The notes below the pieces were generated by a model, which saw nothing but the letters and a program-made list of their open reading frames with translations, was not told where the DNA came from and did no database searches. A program made the translations under genes and the position numbers. A stretch of 64,000 nt of DNA from NCBI RefSeq assembly GCF_028372415.1, contig NC_092876.1, positions 60,350,385-60,414,384 of the forward strand, given 5' to 3'. Origin of the DNA: Notamacropus eugenii. Lineage: Eukaryota; Chordata; Mammalia; Diprotodontia; Macropodidae. Positions 10,895-21,334 of the stretch are shown one piece after another (the stretch's first letter is position 1; every line of letters starts with the position of its first letter).

Positions 10895-10975
10895 AACAGA
10901 TATGTATGTGTACATACAAATTTATGTATATATGTCTATATGTGCTTTGCTTTATGTGTGTATATACACATATGT
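10895..10975. repeat. degenerate TG/TA microsatellite
   Basis: Runs such as 'gtatgtgtacatac' and 'tatgtgtgtatatacacata' follow directly on the RTE-derived tail and probably grew from it. Confidence 0.7.
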
Positions 10976-11575
10976 CTCCCTGATCTTCCTCTTGCATCAA
11001 CAACTGCTTATTGTACATCTGAATATGAATGTCCCATGGACATCTCAAACTCAGCATGTCCAAATCTGAACTCATTCTCTTCTTCCACCTAAAACCACCC
11101 TTTCTGAATCTACCCTCCTTCTATTGAAGGATTCACCATTATTATCTCACTCCCCCAAGTCCATCATCCTTCACATTCAATTAAGTTGCCAGCTTTTGTC
11201 AATTCTACTTCCATGACTCATCCCTCTTGGTTCCATCCTCTTCACTCACATGACCACAACCTCATTACCTGTCTCCTTGATTACTTCGATGGCTTCCTAA
11301 TTGGCATCCCTGCCCTTGATCTCACTCTCTTCTTTCTAATCCTACCTTTGCCCAGCTGCCAAAGTAATCTTCCTAAAGTGCCCATGTCTAACCATGTAAC
11401 AACTTTGCTGTGCAAGAACCTTTAAAAGATCCCAATTGCCTCTAGGATAAAATATAAACTCCCCAATTTGGTATTTAAAGTCCTTCACAGTCTGACTACA
11501 GCCTACCTTCTCAGACTTATTTAGCACCATTTCCCTTTACCCACCCTATATTCTAGTCACAGTGGCCTATAAATT

Positions 11576-12009
11576 TGTGTTCCGTCTTCTTCTTTTATTA
11601 CTGAATACATTAAAGTTTGCCCAGGGAGGGCAAGGTAAGGAGGAGGGAGGAGTCTACTTGATGTGCTAGAGACCTTCCTCACTTTCTCCTGGCATCATGA
11701 GAATACCAGTGGAGCACTTCAGCTGTGCACCTGTCATCCCTCCCCCACCCCACCTGACCAACCCATTTTTTCCTTTCTTTTTTTCTATTTTTTTCTATTT
11801 TTATTTTATTTTTAATTCATGGAACAAAATAAGCATTTCTATAATATATGCATTTCCTTGATAAGGTCTTTTACTTCTAGTCTTCTTCAAAACCCTTCAT
11901 TGATTCTCTGTTATATCCTATTCTCATCCATCATGCCTTTTGTTTGATAATCATTTTCAATTCTTCAAAACCATTGTATTCCATGTCTCAACTTCCCAGG
12001 TGCCAGCTC
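11576..12009. other. non-repetitive stretch with T-rich tract
   Basis: 11765-11815 is a run of T with scattered C and A. Nothing else is recognised. Confidence 0.4.
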
Positions 12010-12015
12010 CTAACT

Positions 12016-12431
12016 TGTAATGGGACGAGTTAGAGCCGACCCCTATCCATTTCAGGATGCCACACACTGAGAGCCTGCCTAGATAACCTAGGGGCTTGTC
12101 AGTAGGGGTGGAACTAGATGGATTCAGGAGGAAGGGTGTCGTCCTTGTTTGCAACGTGGCAGTTCTTTGTCCTGGCTCCAGATGTCCAGTGGAGAAGACA
12201 CCCATATAAGGAAAAGTGATAGGTGATAGGTCCTACGTAGGGCTTAGGAATGTACTTAGGAATGTACATAGGTAAAACTATAAATGTATGTGCTTTAGAG
12301 GAATAAAACGGAGTCTTCACCACCTTTGTCTCCCGCCCCATTTCATTACTCACGAGATCAAGGCCTCTTGCTGGACAAGAGCCTTGGGTCGGGGTCAGGG
12401 GTTCCCGTAAATGGTCTAGGGGACCCCAACA
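12016..12431 (+). mobile_element. fossil solo LTR of an endogenous retrovirus
   Basis: A 416-bp unit begins TG and ends CA. It is flanked by a perfect 6-bp target duplication, CTAACT (12010-12015 and 12432-12437). A TATA-like CATATAAG lies at 12203-12210 and an AATAAA at 12302-12307, in the order expected for U3, R and U5. No internal retroviral sequence is next to it. Six-base duplications are typical of class II (beta-like) elements, so that class is a guess. The intact duplication and retained CpGs suggest it is one of the younger elements here. Confidence 0.8.
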
Positions 12432-12519
12432 CTAACTAGCCATCATCCTTACTTTCTCCACACCAGAAACTTATATTCCACCCCAGGAAGCACCTTAGGC
12501 TATAATATTCAGTCATGCA

Positions 12520-12976
12520 ATGACTAAATTAACTGTGATATGTGCATATAACAGAATGTTACTGTTAGTGTAAGAAATGTGATAGAGAAAAGCATAGAAA
12601 GAGCTACATGAACTGATGCAGAATGAAGTTAGAATGCATACAACAACTACAAGGTAAATGGAAAGGAAAACTCCCCCAAATAAAAAGTTAATGTTACAAA
12701 ATTATGAAGAACAAGAATGGTTCAAAAGAAGAGAAGGCACTCCCACCCCATGCCTTTGAGAAGGTGAGAGGTCTACAAGCATTGCACCTTGCACATATTT
12801 TAAGACATTTTCAATGTATTGATCAGATATATTGATTTGTTTCCTCTTCTATTTCTTTTTTGTCTTGAAAATAATATTTGTTACATGAGATAGCTCTCTG
12901 AGAGGTGATGGGAGATTGGGGGAAATGATGGTGACAAAGAAAAAGACATCAATAAAGACTTATTTTAAAAATCTGT
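12520..12976 (+). mobile_element. marsupial retroelement 3' end, class unsure
   Basis: Contains 'gctacatgaactgatgcaga', a phrase I associate with a common marsupial dispersed repeat. It ends 'aataaagacttattttaaaa', like a polyadenylated transcript copy. It may be a LINE-1 3' untranslated part. Confidence 0.5.
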
Positions 12977-12977
12977 C

Positions 12978-13270
12978 AGGCAGTCAGCAAGCATTTATTA
13001 AGTGCTTACTATGTGCCAGATATTGTACTAGTTGTTAAGGTCATAGATGAGCATTCTACTATCTTGTCCAGAACCAAGTCTCCACCTTATCTCCAAAACA
13101 TGTTGCCTGGCACTTTAAACTCATTTCCAGATTTCTAGCTCTTCTTTATGTATTATTTTCCCCAAGTTCTTTGAAGAGAGGTAATAGTGTCTTGCTTGCT
13201 TATATTTATATAATGAAAACAGCACAATGCCTGGCACCCAGTAAGGGCTTAATAAAGGCTCTATGTATCC
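12978..13270. mobile_element. two L2 3' tails, opposite directions
   Basis: 12978-13045 is a reversed tail ('agcatttattaagtgcttac'). 13100-13270 is a forward tail ('acaatgcctggcacccagta', 'agggcttaataaaggctc'). Confidence 0.75.
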
Positions 13271-13960
13271 ATCTATCATCTATTAATCATGTATGTATCT
13301 AAATATATCTTATTTCCATACAACACCAGTTGGTATTAAAATAATGGATTTTTGTTGCTATGGGAAGCATGAGGTCATTAAATGGGCTTTGCAATCTAGA
13401 CTCTTTTCTTCCTCATATTCTACTTGGGAACCAAATCATGGTCCAATTATGATATCTGTCATATGTACTGATGAACAAATTCTACAGTAGATCCATCCCT
13501 ATGCATCTCATAATTAGGGCAAGACATTCTTCATTGACTTGGTCTTTCTTATATGGATGGAAAAGCCAAACTCTTTTGAATGAATACAGATTTTTCCAGG
13601 GGAGCCTGCAGTGTTCTAAAGCTTGCTGTACCCAACACAATGCCATCTACAAAAGGAGTGTCTGGACAACCCTACCATCCACAGAGAAGCCCTCTTCAAT
13701 TTGGACTATACACTGGATCTTCTCTATTGCACTGATGAGCACCTAGTTTGTATCTTGCCTAGTGTTCATGGTCATAAGGTCATTGAATGTGTTTATTTCT
13801 GTTGTCATATCTTTTAAAGAATCTTGAGTAATTTTGATGTATACATATCCAAGCCCATTCCTTTCCTGATACCCTAGTTGTTAAGGCTCTTTCCCTCTTA
13901 AAATTACTGTGCCTTGCTATTACATACTTTGCATCTGCTTACTTGTTTATGGATGGTAGT
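13271..13960. other. unassigned stretch
   Basis: AT-rich, with overlapping short ORFs (13293-13490, 13471-13746, 13623-13817) in different plus-strand frames. The staggered frames suggest a decayed coding element, perhaps a LINE, but I recognise no motif. Confidence 0.35.
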
Positions 13961-14290
13961 TCTGTCCCAGTCCCCTACCAGTAGTATGTTGTCATTGAGG
14001 TCAAAGAATGTTTACACTTTGGTTTTTCTATCCTCAGTACCTCGGACAGTGCCTTGTGCAAGAAATTGTTGAATTATAATTGTTAACATTTATACAGCAC
14101 TTTAAAGTCTGTGTAAAGATTGATGTGATACGATATGATGGGATATATTATAATATAAATCTCTGCAAACTTTAAAGTCCTATATGAATATTGGCAATTC
14201 TACATTTTTATAGGTAGTATATGTATTATAGTACATACGTATGTGATTTTAAGGTCTCTATATATTATATCTATATAATAGATGCTGGCA
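13961..14290. mobile_element. L2 and MIR tails with AT-rich tract
   Basis: 13990-14080 looks like an L2 tail ('cggacagtgccttgtgcaag'). 14085-14200 looks like a MIR-type 3' end ('taacatttatacagcacttt'). 14220-14285 is TA-rich. Confidence 0.5.
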
Positions 14291-15224
14291 CATGCATAGG
14301 ATGCCTCTCACAGCATCTCCCCCTGTGGAAAGACTAGGGAGTCTGCTTTAGAAAGAGTAGTGGTGACATGTAATGAAAGTGCCTTGGGAGGAAGATGGAC
14401 CATGCATACATAGTTTGGAACTGTTTCCAATCTGCTAACCACATAGTAACCTCTTTGATTGGCTACAGTTATGGAACTGGAACTGGGGATGCCTTCAAGT
14501 GACCTTGTTCAACTTAGACCATGCTTGTCAGCTACACTCTCTTGGTTTGACTTTTTTCTGACACCATCTGATAAGAAAAATGCCTCTGAGGCCAACATGT
14601 TGCCCTGCGAAATGGGTCTCATTTTGATCTAACATTTTGGGGGTTTCCCCCATGTAAAGTGAAAGAGGTTAATCTGGAGGCTTTGACCTTGTGAGTTTTG
14701 AAAGATTAAGAGAAGAAGCCTGTGGGATTCTGGGAGTCAGAGTCCATGCTGAGTTTTGCAGCTAACTTGGTATTAGTGTCCCAAGAAACAAAGAGTGACA
14801 TTTGGAAGTGAATCAGCTCATACTCTAGTCAACCAGGACTGATCTGACAGTAATGCCATCTTTGGACATGAACTTGGTGAGACCAATGCTATGTAGAAAT
14901 TGTGCTAAGTAAGTGTAAGCCCAGGAACCTGGGTGGGATAAGGGAGAGTATACCCTCCCCCCAAGTATTGGTGGGAAATGGTTGAACTTTTGTTCTAGCT
15001 GGATCTTTGAAGTAAATGTCCCCTTCTAAAGGCTAATTGATGAGTTGAGGCACTATTCACTGGTGGCTAACAGTGGGGGAAACAAATCTAGTAAGGGATC
15101 AAACTGATAGCTTTTAAGAAGAGTCACCCCCAACCTCTTAAGATATTCTGAGAACCTTGATGAGAAGATATATAGCTAACCATTCTCCAGGAGAATGAGT
15201 CCAGAGTACACTCACTACATATAT
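14291..15224. other. 930-bp stretch with no match to the window's repeat families
   Basis: No long ORF, no microsatellite and none of the SINE, L2 or L3 phrases. It could be unique DNA or an element I cannot name. Confidence 0.4.
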
Positions 15225-15695
15225 ATTATTTCATTTGAATTGAATTAAAAATTCTCATCCCCATTTTACATATAAGAAAGTTGAGGTTCAAACAAACTAA
15301 AGGACTTGCCTGTGGTCACATGGAAACTGGACTGTAATTCAGGCCTCCTAACACCAAATCATAGGGTCAAAGATCTAGGACCAGAGGGACACTCATAGGC
15401 CATTGAGTTTAACTCCATCACTTTACAGATAAGGAAAGTGAAGCCAGAGACATGATTTGCTCAAGGTCACATGGGTAACAAGTGACTGAGCAGAGACTCT
15501 CAATCCAGTGCTCATACCCCTATACCACATATTGTTACTGATTCTCTGGCTGGGTCATTTACTAGCCAGGAAACCTTGGTCAGGACACAACCTCTATGGA
15601 CCTCAGTTTCCAGCTCCATAAAATGAAAGTGCTGGTCCGAATGACCACCCCCCATAAGTGTCCTTTCCCAACTCTAATACCAATGATCCTGTCAT
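15225..15695. mobile_element. three MIR/MIR3 SINEs
   Basis: 15225-15355 minus ('cccattttacatataagaaa'), 15360-15540 minus ('ctttacagataaggaaagtg', 'ctcaaggtcacatgggtaac'), 15545-15695 plus ('acctcagtttccagctccat'). Confidence 0.75.
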
Positions 15696-16044
15696 CCCTT
15701 TCTAGAATTCAAATTTGGTCACATCCTGCTGCCTCCTCCAAAAGTTGTTCTGTCAACAGACAGACACAGAATTGAAAAATAAACCCCCAGGGCAGCAACT
15801 AGACAAAGAAAAAGGAGCTGTGAGATGCTTGAAGAGGCAGCTGCTGCTGATGGCTGAAGGCATCTGAAGTGCTTTGGTCCACCAAGTGCTTCCTCCCACC
15901 CTGGGCCAACAAACACCTGGAAATGTGCTGACATGGAGGCTTTGGCTATTGTACATGCCAAAGAGGGGCAGGGAGGACTCCTCTCTTTGTGAGAGCCTCT
16001 CAGAGGGAGTGGAGAGTCCTCGCACCACCTGCACCAGTTACTGC
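15696..16044. other. non-repetitive stretch
   Basis: Two minus-strand ORFs (to 145 codons) cross this stretch, but their N-terminal halves come from the CT tract beyond 16045. No known motif. Confidence 0.4.
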
Positions 16045-16260
16045 CAATGAGGACTTTTCTTTTTTTTCTTTCTCTGTTTTCTTTGTGTTTCTTTGTGTCT
16101 CTCTCCCTCTTTTCGTCTTTCTGTCTCTTTCCACATCTCTCCCTTCCTCTCTTCATCTCTCTGTCTCTCTTTGTGTCTCTGTCTCTGTGTCTCTGTCTCT
16201 GTGTCTTTCTCTGTGTCTCTGTTTCTCTCCCTCCTTCTCTCTCTCTTTTTCTTCTAACCC
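16045..16260. repeat. CT/TTTC-rich low-complexity tract
   Basis: Mixed (CT)n, (TTTC)n and (TCTG)n. It gives Ser/Leu/Phe/Val-rich plus-strand ORFs and Arg/Glu/Lys-rich minus ones, none real. Confidence 0.9.
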
Positions 16261-16726
16261 CTCACTTTTCTCTCCTTCCTCCTGCTCCATACCCTCTCAA
16301 GGGACTAGGTACAAACAAGCTCACTCATCCCCCATGCAGAACTCAGGTACAAGTCATAACTTATCTCCTTGCACCTGACTAGCATTTTAGGACAAAACGA
16401 ATTATAAAAGAAATTGACAGAATCATAAGTAAGGTGGAGTGAATAGAACTGAAACCAAGAATGTCAGAATTTAAAGGACATTGACGGCACTCATACATCT
16501 TAAGAGAAGGTGGAAACAACTAAACTTAGCACCTGGTTAACAAGAATAAATAATAAAAATAGGAAGCTACCAGATGGCTTCCTCCTCCCACCTCTACCCT
16601 GTGGCTCCATCTCCAAGAGAGCTCCTTCCTGGTTCTGCCCAACTCTGATGGCGCCCCATATAAGCCTCTCCAACAGGGACCTCTCTTTGTCACTTTCCAG
16701 TGGGGCAATGTTCTAGCATTCATGGG
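16261..16726. other. non-repetitive stretch
   Basis: No gene is recognised. Short ORFs on both strands (16510-16723) mirror each other. Confidence 0.4.
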
Positions 16727-16795
16727 ACCTGGGCCATCAGAAGTGTGAGTTCTGATTCCAGGTCATGTGACCTAGGCCATCAGAAGTGTGTTATC
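16727..16795 (+). repeat. 43-bp spaced direct duplication
   Basis: 'ggccatcagaagtgtg' occurs twice, starting near 16731 and 16774, each preceded by 'gacct'. It is a local two-copy duplication. Confidence 0.7.
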
Positions 16796-16837
16796 GATCT
16801 GGGTCTTAGACTAAGAAGGTGATTACTTGTTCTCTTC

Positions 16838-17040
16838 CAGCTCTTATATTCTACGTTCTAAGGTCCATCTCAGATATGACATCCTTCATGTCTTCTAACA
16901 TTCTATGTTCTAAGGTCTCTTCTTTTTCTGATAAGTCTATGATCTAAGATCCCTTCAAACTTTGATGTTCCGTGTAGGTTCTAACATTTTGTGTACTAAG
17001 GTGCCTTCCAGTTCTGACATTCTATATTCCAAAACCCTAG
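16838..17040 (+). repeat. 33-bp SINE-tail minisatellite, about 6 units
   Basis: Units include 'attctatgttctaaggtctc' and 'ccttccagttctgacattct'. Old and uneven. Confidence 0.8.
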
Positions 17041-17203
17041 TGCTAATTCCTTTCATAGTTCTGGACTGCAAAAATGCAAAAAGGAAGTGAAAAATAAATA
17101 AAATCCTGAATGGGGAACAAGCCCTTCCCAGATTTGTCTGCTTTTTCTGCCTGAATTACAAAGGGCATAAAAAATGAAGTTTGTATATGCTGGGGAAAGG
17201 ATT

Positions 17204-17272
17204 ATTAAATATAATATAATATGATTCTTATAGTATATATTATATAACATATTAATATTATATTATATTGAA
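17204..17272. repeat. AT-rich microsatellite
   Basis: Runs of 'tataatataata' type with near-palindromic stretches. Confidence 0.85.
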
Positions 17273-17274
17273 AT

Positions 17275-17490
17275 TAGAAGTCAGAAGATCAGGTGAATAT
17301 ACTCTACTCTTCTTAACTGTGTAACATTAGACAAATGTCTGCCTCATTCTGAGCCTTGGTTTTCTCTTTAAAATGAAATGGCCGAACTAACTGGTCTCTA
17401 AGGCCCCTTTCAGTTCTAACGTTCCATATTCTAAGTTACTTCCCAGTTCTAACATTATATATACTAATCCTCTAAGTTCTAACTTCGCAA
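17275..17490 (+). mobile_element. MIR3-like SINE with about 3 tail units
   Basis: 'gtgtaacattagacaaatgt', 'gagccttggttttctcttta' and 'gaactaactggtctctaag' lead into three 33-bp-like tail units to 17490. Confidence 0.75.
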
Positions 17491-17565
17491 AATCACAGCT
17501 TATGGGATCAAAGATTATAGTTGGAAGGAATCATAGGATCCTAGATATAGATCTGAAAAGAACTT

Positions 17566-17808
17566 TTGTCATTCAGTCATTTTCAGCCATAGCTAATTCT
17601 TCATGACCCTATTTGGGCTTTTTGTGGCTGAAATACTGAGTGGTTTGCCCTTTCCTTCTCCAGCTCATTTTACAGATGAGGAAACTGAGGTAAAGAGGGA
17701 TAAGTGAGTTGTCCAAGGTCACACAGCTGGTAAATATCTGAAGCTGTATTTGAACCCAGATCTTCCTCACTTCAGGCCTGGTACTCTATCCACTGTCCCA
17801 CCTAGATT
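17566..17808 (-). mobile_element. marsupial tRNA-headed SINE ('aagaaaacc' tail type)
   Basis: Reversed copy: 'gtcattcagtcattttcag', 'gagtggtttgccctttcct', 'ccagctcattttacagatga', 'aaggtcacacagctggtaaa' and 'ctctatccactgtcccacc'. Confidence 0.85.
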
Positions 17809-17817
17809 CATGAAGAA

Positions 17818-17965
17818 AACCTTAGAGGTCAACTAAAACAACACCCTACCCCACAACCCCATTTTACAGTTAAGAAAACTGAGACACATAGAGATTAAGT
17901 GTCCAAAACCACAGGATTTGAAGCTAGGTCTTCCTGACTCCAAGTCCATCAATTTCTACTCACCA
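17818..17965 (-). mobile_element. MIR3-like SINE
   Basis: 'cccattttacagttaagaaa', 'gtgtccaaaaccacaggatt' and 'ctaggtcttcctgactccaa' in reversed order. Confidence 0.75.
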
Positions 17966-18148
17966 GGACTTTAATTACTCAGGGGCAGCAGGACCCTTGT
18001 TGTGGCAGTTGCTTAGTACTGGAAATAGTAGGTGCCTCTCCTTTCCAACTGCATCCACTTCTAAAAGAGAGGAGAAAGGGTTTGCTCCCAGATCCTGGCC
18101 CAGGGACGTTGATTCTGAGAATCCCCACTTTGGCACAGCAGCCAGAAG

Positions 18149-18181
18149 CACTAAACCAGGGGTGGGGGACCTGCACTAAAC
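18149..18181 (+). mobile_element. 17-bp hAT remnant inside a perfect 8-bp target duplication
   Basis: CACTAAAC occurs at 18149-18156 and 18174-18181. Between them is CAGGGGTGGGGGACCTG, the terminal sequence of the hAT MITE family also seen at 55056. Eight-base duplications are the hAT signature. The rest of the element is missing. Confidence 0.7.
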
Positions 18182-18735
18182 CCCTCTTTCAGTGTGTGGT
18201 GAGCTGGCTTCTATGAAGGCCCTTGGCCATCAGTGTCTTACAGAAAGCTTCATCTGGGGGGTTCTGGAATGGAGACCCATAAGTGACAAGTAGGTAGCAT
18301 CCAGGTGATCCAGGTGGAGGACATGGGGAAGGGGCGGAGGATTAGGATGTAGCACGTTTGTGAGTCAATGACTTAAGAATGTGATGGCTGGGAACAGTCC
18401 AGCAAGAAGGGAAGCTGTTTCTATCAGTGACACTGTACCTTACCATAGCAGCAGAAAAGTGGATTTGAAGAAGAATGAAGACAATAGATTTGGGTGGGGT
18501 GGGGTAGAAGGATAAGATGGAGAGCCCCCACTTCTCTTCAAATAGATCCTAGTGAGGTGATGCCCAGAGGAGAAGATAAGAAGATAACCTATGAATCCCC
18601 AATGAGGAAATCCCCTCTACCACATAGCAACTCCTCTGTAATTCAAATGTTGTAACACCCAGGGTTACACTCAGGATAGAACTTGGTTTTCTTGAGTTAC
18701 TGTTAAACAAAAGTGGAAAAAATCACACAACCATT
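18182..18735. other. non-repetitive stretch of about 550 bp
   Basis: No gene or repeat is recognised. Confidence 0.45.
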
Positions 18736-19236
18736 CTGACTGTGTCCACTATATATTTATGTTACACAACCTCAACTGGGCTCTCACTATTGCCAGTCAA
18801 TCCTTCTACACTTCCCTCATCAACTCATTGTCCCCCTGTCTACACTGGTTCCTCCAAACATTGCCATCCCTTCTCAAACCTTCCATGGCTCCTCTTCCTC
18901 CCTCCCCCACTCTCTCAACTGAGAATCTTGTCTCATATTTTACAGAAAAAATGAAGCCATTAGCCATGGACTTCCTCCTCCTCTTCCCTCTTCCTCATCT
19001 TCTATCACTCAAATACCTTCTCCCAATCTTTCCCTATCTCACATGATGAAGTGGCATTACTCCTTACCAAGACTAACTCTTTTACTTGTTCAAGAGATGT
19101 CATTCCATCCCATCTCCTCCAACAGACTTTGTCCTCTGTGATTCCCACTATTTCACTTATTTTCAAACTCTCCCTCTGTACTGGCTAACCTCCTACTGCC
19201 TATAGGCATTCCTATCTTGAAAAAGAAAACCTCACT
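18736..19236 (+). mobile_element. L2 LINE, ORF2 part upstream of RT
   Basis: Translates to 'STENLVSYFTEKM' (the L2 'F..FF..K' element) and ends at 'ILKKKTSL', matching the 'LLKKPSLDP' start of the L2 RT domain. It stops where the 33-bp array begins. Confidence 0.75.
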
Positions 19237-19237
19237 T

Positions 19238-19333
19238 GAACCTCCCAGTTCTGACATTCTATGTTCTAAGGACCCTCCCAGCTCTGACATCCTGTGTTCT
19301 AAGAACCCTCCCAGCTCTAACATTCTCTGATTA
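19238..19333 (+). repeat. 33-bp minisatellite, 3 well-kept units
   Basis: Three consecutive near-consensus units. It abuts the L2 ORF fragment directly, without a visible SINE. Confidence 0.85.
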
Positions 19334-19750
19334 CATGAATCTGATGCTGCTTGGTAACTTGAAGCCTGTCCATTCTCAGTTTCTTCATTTCACCACCTAG
19401 ATAAACCTTTGGAAGCCAGACAAGGCCTTTTTGGTCCTCGTGACACAGTGGAAACAGCGGCAAAGATCACACACCCATGTCCACCAGGATACCAGCAGGT
19501 AGGGTGGCAGTTTTTCTTCTTTTTAACATGGCTTGTTCTGCCAACAAAAGGTAAGCATAATAATTTTAAAAGGTACATTTGTGCACTCCAGTGACCAAAC
19601 AGCCATTTAGCAAGGGATTCAGTGGAGAAGATGAGATGCTTTGGAAGTAAGAAAATGTCTCAGTTACTCCAGGAGGGAAGCTAACCCTTAGAAAGATAGA
19701 GTGTATGTGGCTTGAGAGAGCTATGGGGAGTGGAAATTCAGTTAAACTAC
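19334..19750. other. MIR3 scrap and non-repetitive stretch
   Basis: 19345-19400 resembles a MIR3 piece. 19401-19498 lies between a pyrimidine-rich AG and a GTAGGG and is open in one frame ('ETAAKITHPCPPGYQQ'). The acceptor lies in the SINE piece, so I do not call an exon. Confidence 0.3.
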
Positions 19751-19754
19751 ACAT

Positions 19755-20575
19755 AACAATTTATTAAGCACCTATCATGTGCCAAGCACCCAGCTCTAGG
19801 TCCTAGGAATAGAAAGAAAAAAAAACTAAACAATCTCTGCCTTAAGAGATCTTACAGTTTACCCACCTGAAGCAGGGAGAGTGCAAAAGGACAGTGAAAG
19901 ATCTGTGTTCAAATCCCAACTCTGCTACTTATTACCTGTGTGACCTCGGAGAAGTCATTTCCACCACCACCCCCAAACACTTACCCTCTCTTCACCTGTG
20001 CTTCTCTTTCCCTTTTGGTAAAATTGAGGGATTGGCATCCTAGATGATCATGAAGGTTTCTCTTGATTTTAAAACAAGGATTGGATTAGAAGTTGGGAAG
20101 TGAGAATTGGAATTGTTCCTCTGCTGTGTGACCTTAGACAAGTCACTTAACCTCTCTGAGATCGAACCTTCTCATCTGTAAAATAGATATAATTATATTT
20201 GCTCTGACTTCCCACCCCACTGGGTTGCTGTGAGCATCAAACAAGAGACTGTAAGACCTCACTTGGTAACCAATCTATAAGCACAAATTAAGCACTTACT
20301 AGGTTCTGGGGATACAAAGAAAAGTTTAAAAAATCCAGTTCTTGCCTGCAAGGAACTTACATTCTATTTCGGGAGATGTTTAAATAACTAGGTTCTCTCT
20401 CCTTAGTCCATAGGATTGCAATTTAGAACTAGAAGGATCTTCTTACAGATAAGGAAACTGAGGCCCCTTTGGGGTGCCAAGTGACTTGCTCATGCAAGTG
20501 AGGGGTAAGGGGTAGAACCAGAATTCTTTGACCCCCAAATCCAATGTTCTTCCTGACATCATACTGTCAGACTTT
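19755..20575. mobile_element. cluster of five old elements
   Basis: L2 tail minus 19755-19865, MIR3 plus 19866-20060, MIR plus 20075-20270, L2 tail minus 20272-20398, MIR3 minus 20400-20575. Each shows its family's core phrase, for example 'tgtgtgacctcggagaagtc' and 'agataaggaaactgaggccc'. Confidence 0.8.
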
Positions 20576-21071
20576 AATCCTCCTTTCATCCCAGATTTAA
20601 AATTTCATGGCATAAAAAGTGAACTGAAAAATGATAGCAAAGCCCCCCCATCTCATTAGGATACCTTATGGGGCTATTGTGAAATAGACGGACACCTGCC
20701 TGACCTGGGGAAGGTGGTTCCTTTGCCTCATTAGCAAAATGCACCCCTGATCATCTTCAAACTCCCTGCCAGACCCAAATCCTCTGGTCCCTGGATGCGA
20801 AGCCAGTCTGAGAATAATTCTCCTGGGAGTGGGGCTTGGGAGGCTAGAGTGAAACGAAGAAGCCTGAACTATAAACAGCTCCTGCTTATTTGGAAAACAA
20901 AAACAAAAACACCTACTGCTGACTGGCTGGAAGAGTCTGGGTCTTGGGGAAGCAAGTGAAAGGAGGTCAGATTAATGTAGCTGGGGCAGGGGAACAAATT
21001 GGAGGCTTCATGTACCAAGGAGCTTGTCAATACATGGCTTAGCTCCTTCTAGAGTCACAAGCTGTTGAGTA
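20576..21071. other. mostly non-repetitive stretch
   Basis: 20690-20790 may be a MIR3 3' piece. The rest shows nothing recognisable. Confidence 0.4.
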
Positions 21072-21295
21072 AGAACCTTAGAATGTAGAATGTCAGAGCT
21101 GGAAGGGACCTTAGAACACAGAATGTCAGAGCTGGGAGAGCCCTTAGAACACAGAATGTTAGAGCTGGGAGGGAACTTAGAATATGGAATATTAAGTGCT
21201 TAAAATGTAGAATTTTAAAGCAATCAAGTGGCCTTAGAACAATGAACCTTAGAGAGCTAAGGGATTTTAGAATCTAAAATACTGGAGCTGGGATT
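21072..21295 (-). repeat. 33-bp SINE-tail minisatellite, reversed, about 6 units
   Basis: Units read 'ccttagaacacagaatgtca' then 'gagctgggagg'. The first four are well kept, the rest decayed. No SINE core directly adjoins it. Confidence 0.85.
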
Positions 21296-21334
21296 AGGAA
21301 AGCATGAGTTTTTATTTTTGTTATCATTAGCTCA

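Larger units (their letters stand above)
10045..11575 (+). mobile_element. L2 LINE split by an RTE-derived insertion
   Basis: 10045-10335 translates to 'VPQVSVLAPPLFLG' and 'YELNYHLFGGDFQI', the L2 RT region with YADD decayed. After the inserted element, 10981-11575 continues with the SPD, TELI-like, 'HHFDYFDGFLIGIPA'-type and 'LKVLAQ'-type C-terminal parts on the same strand. The order of parts shows one L2 copy interrupted after it landed. Confidence 0.85.
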
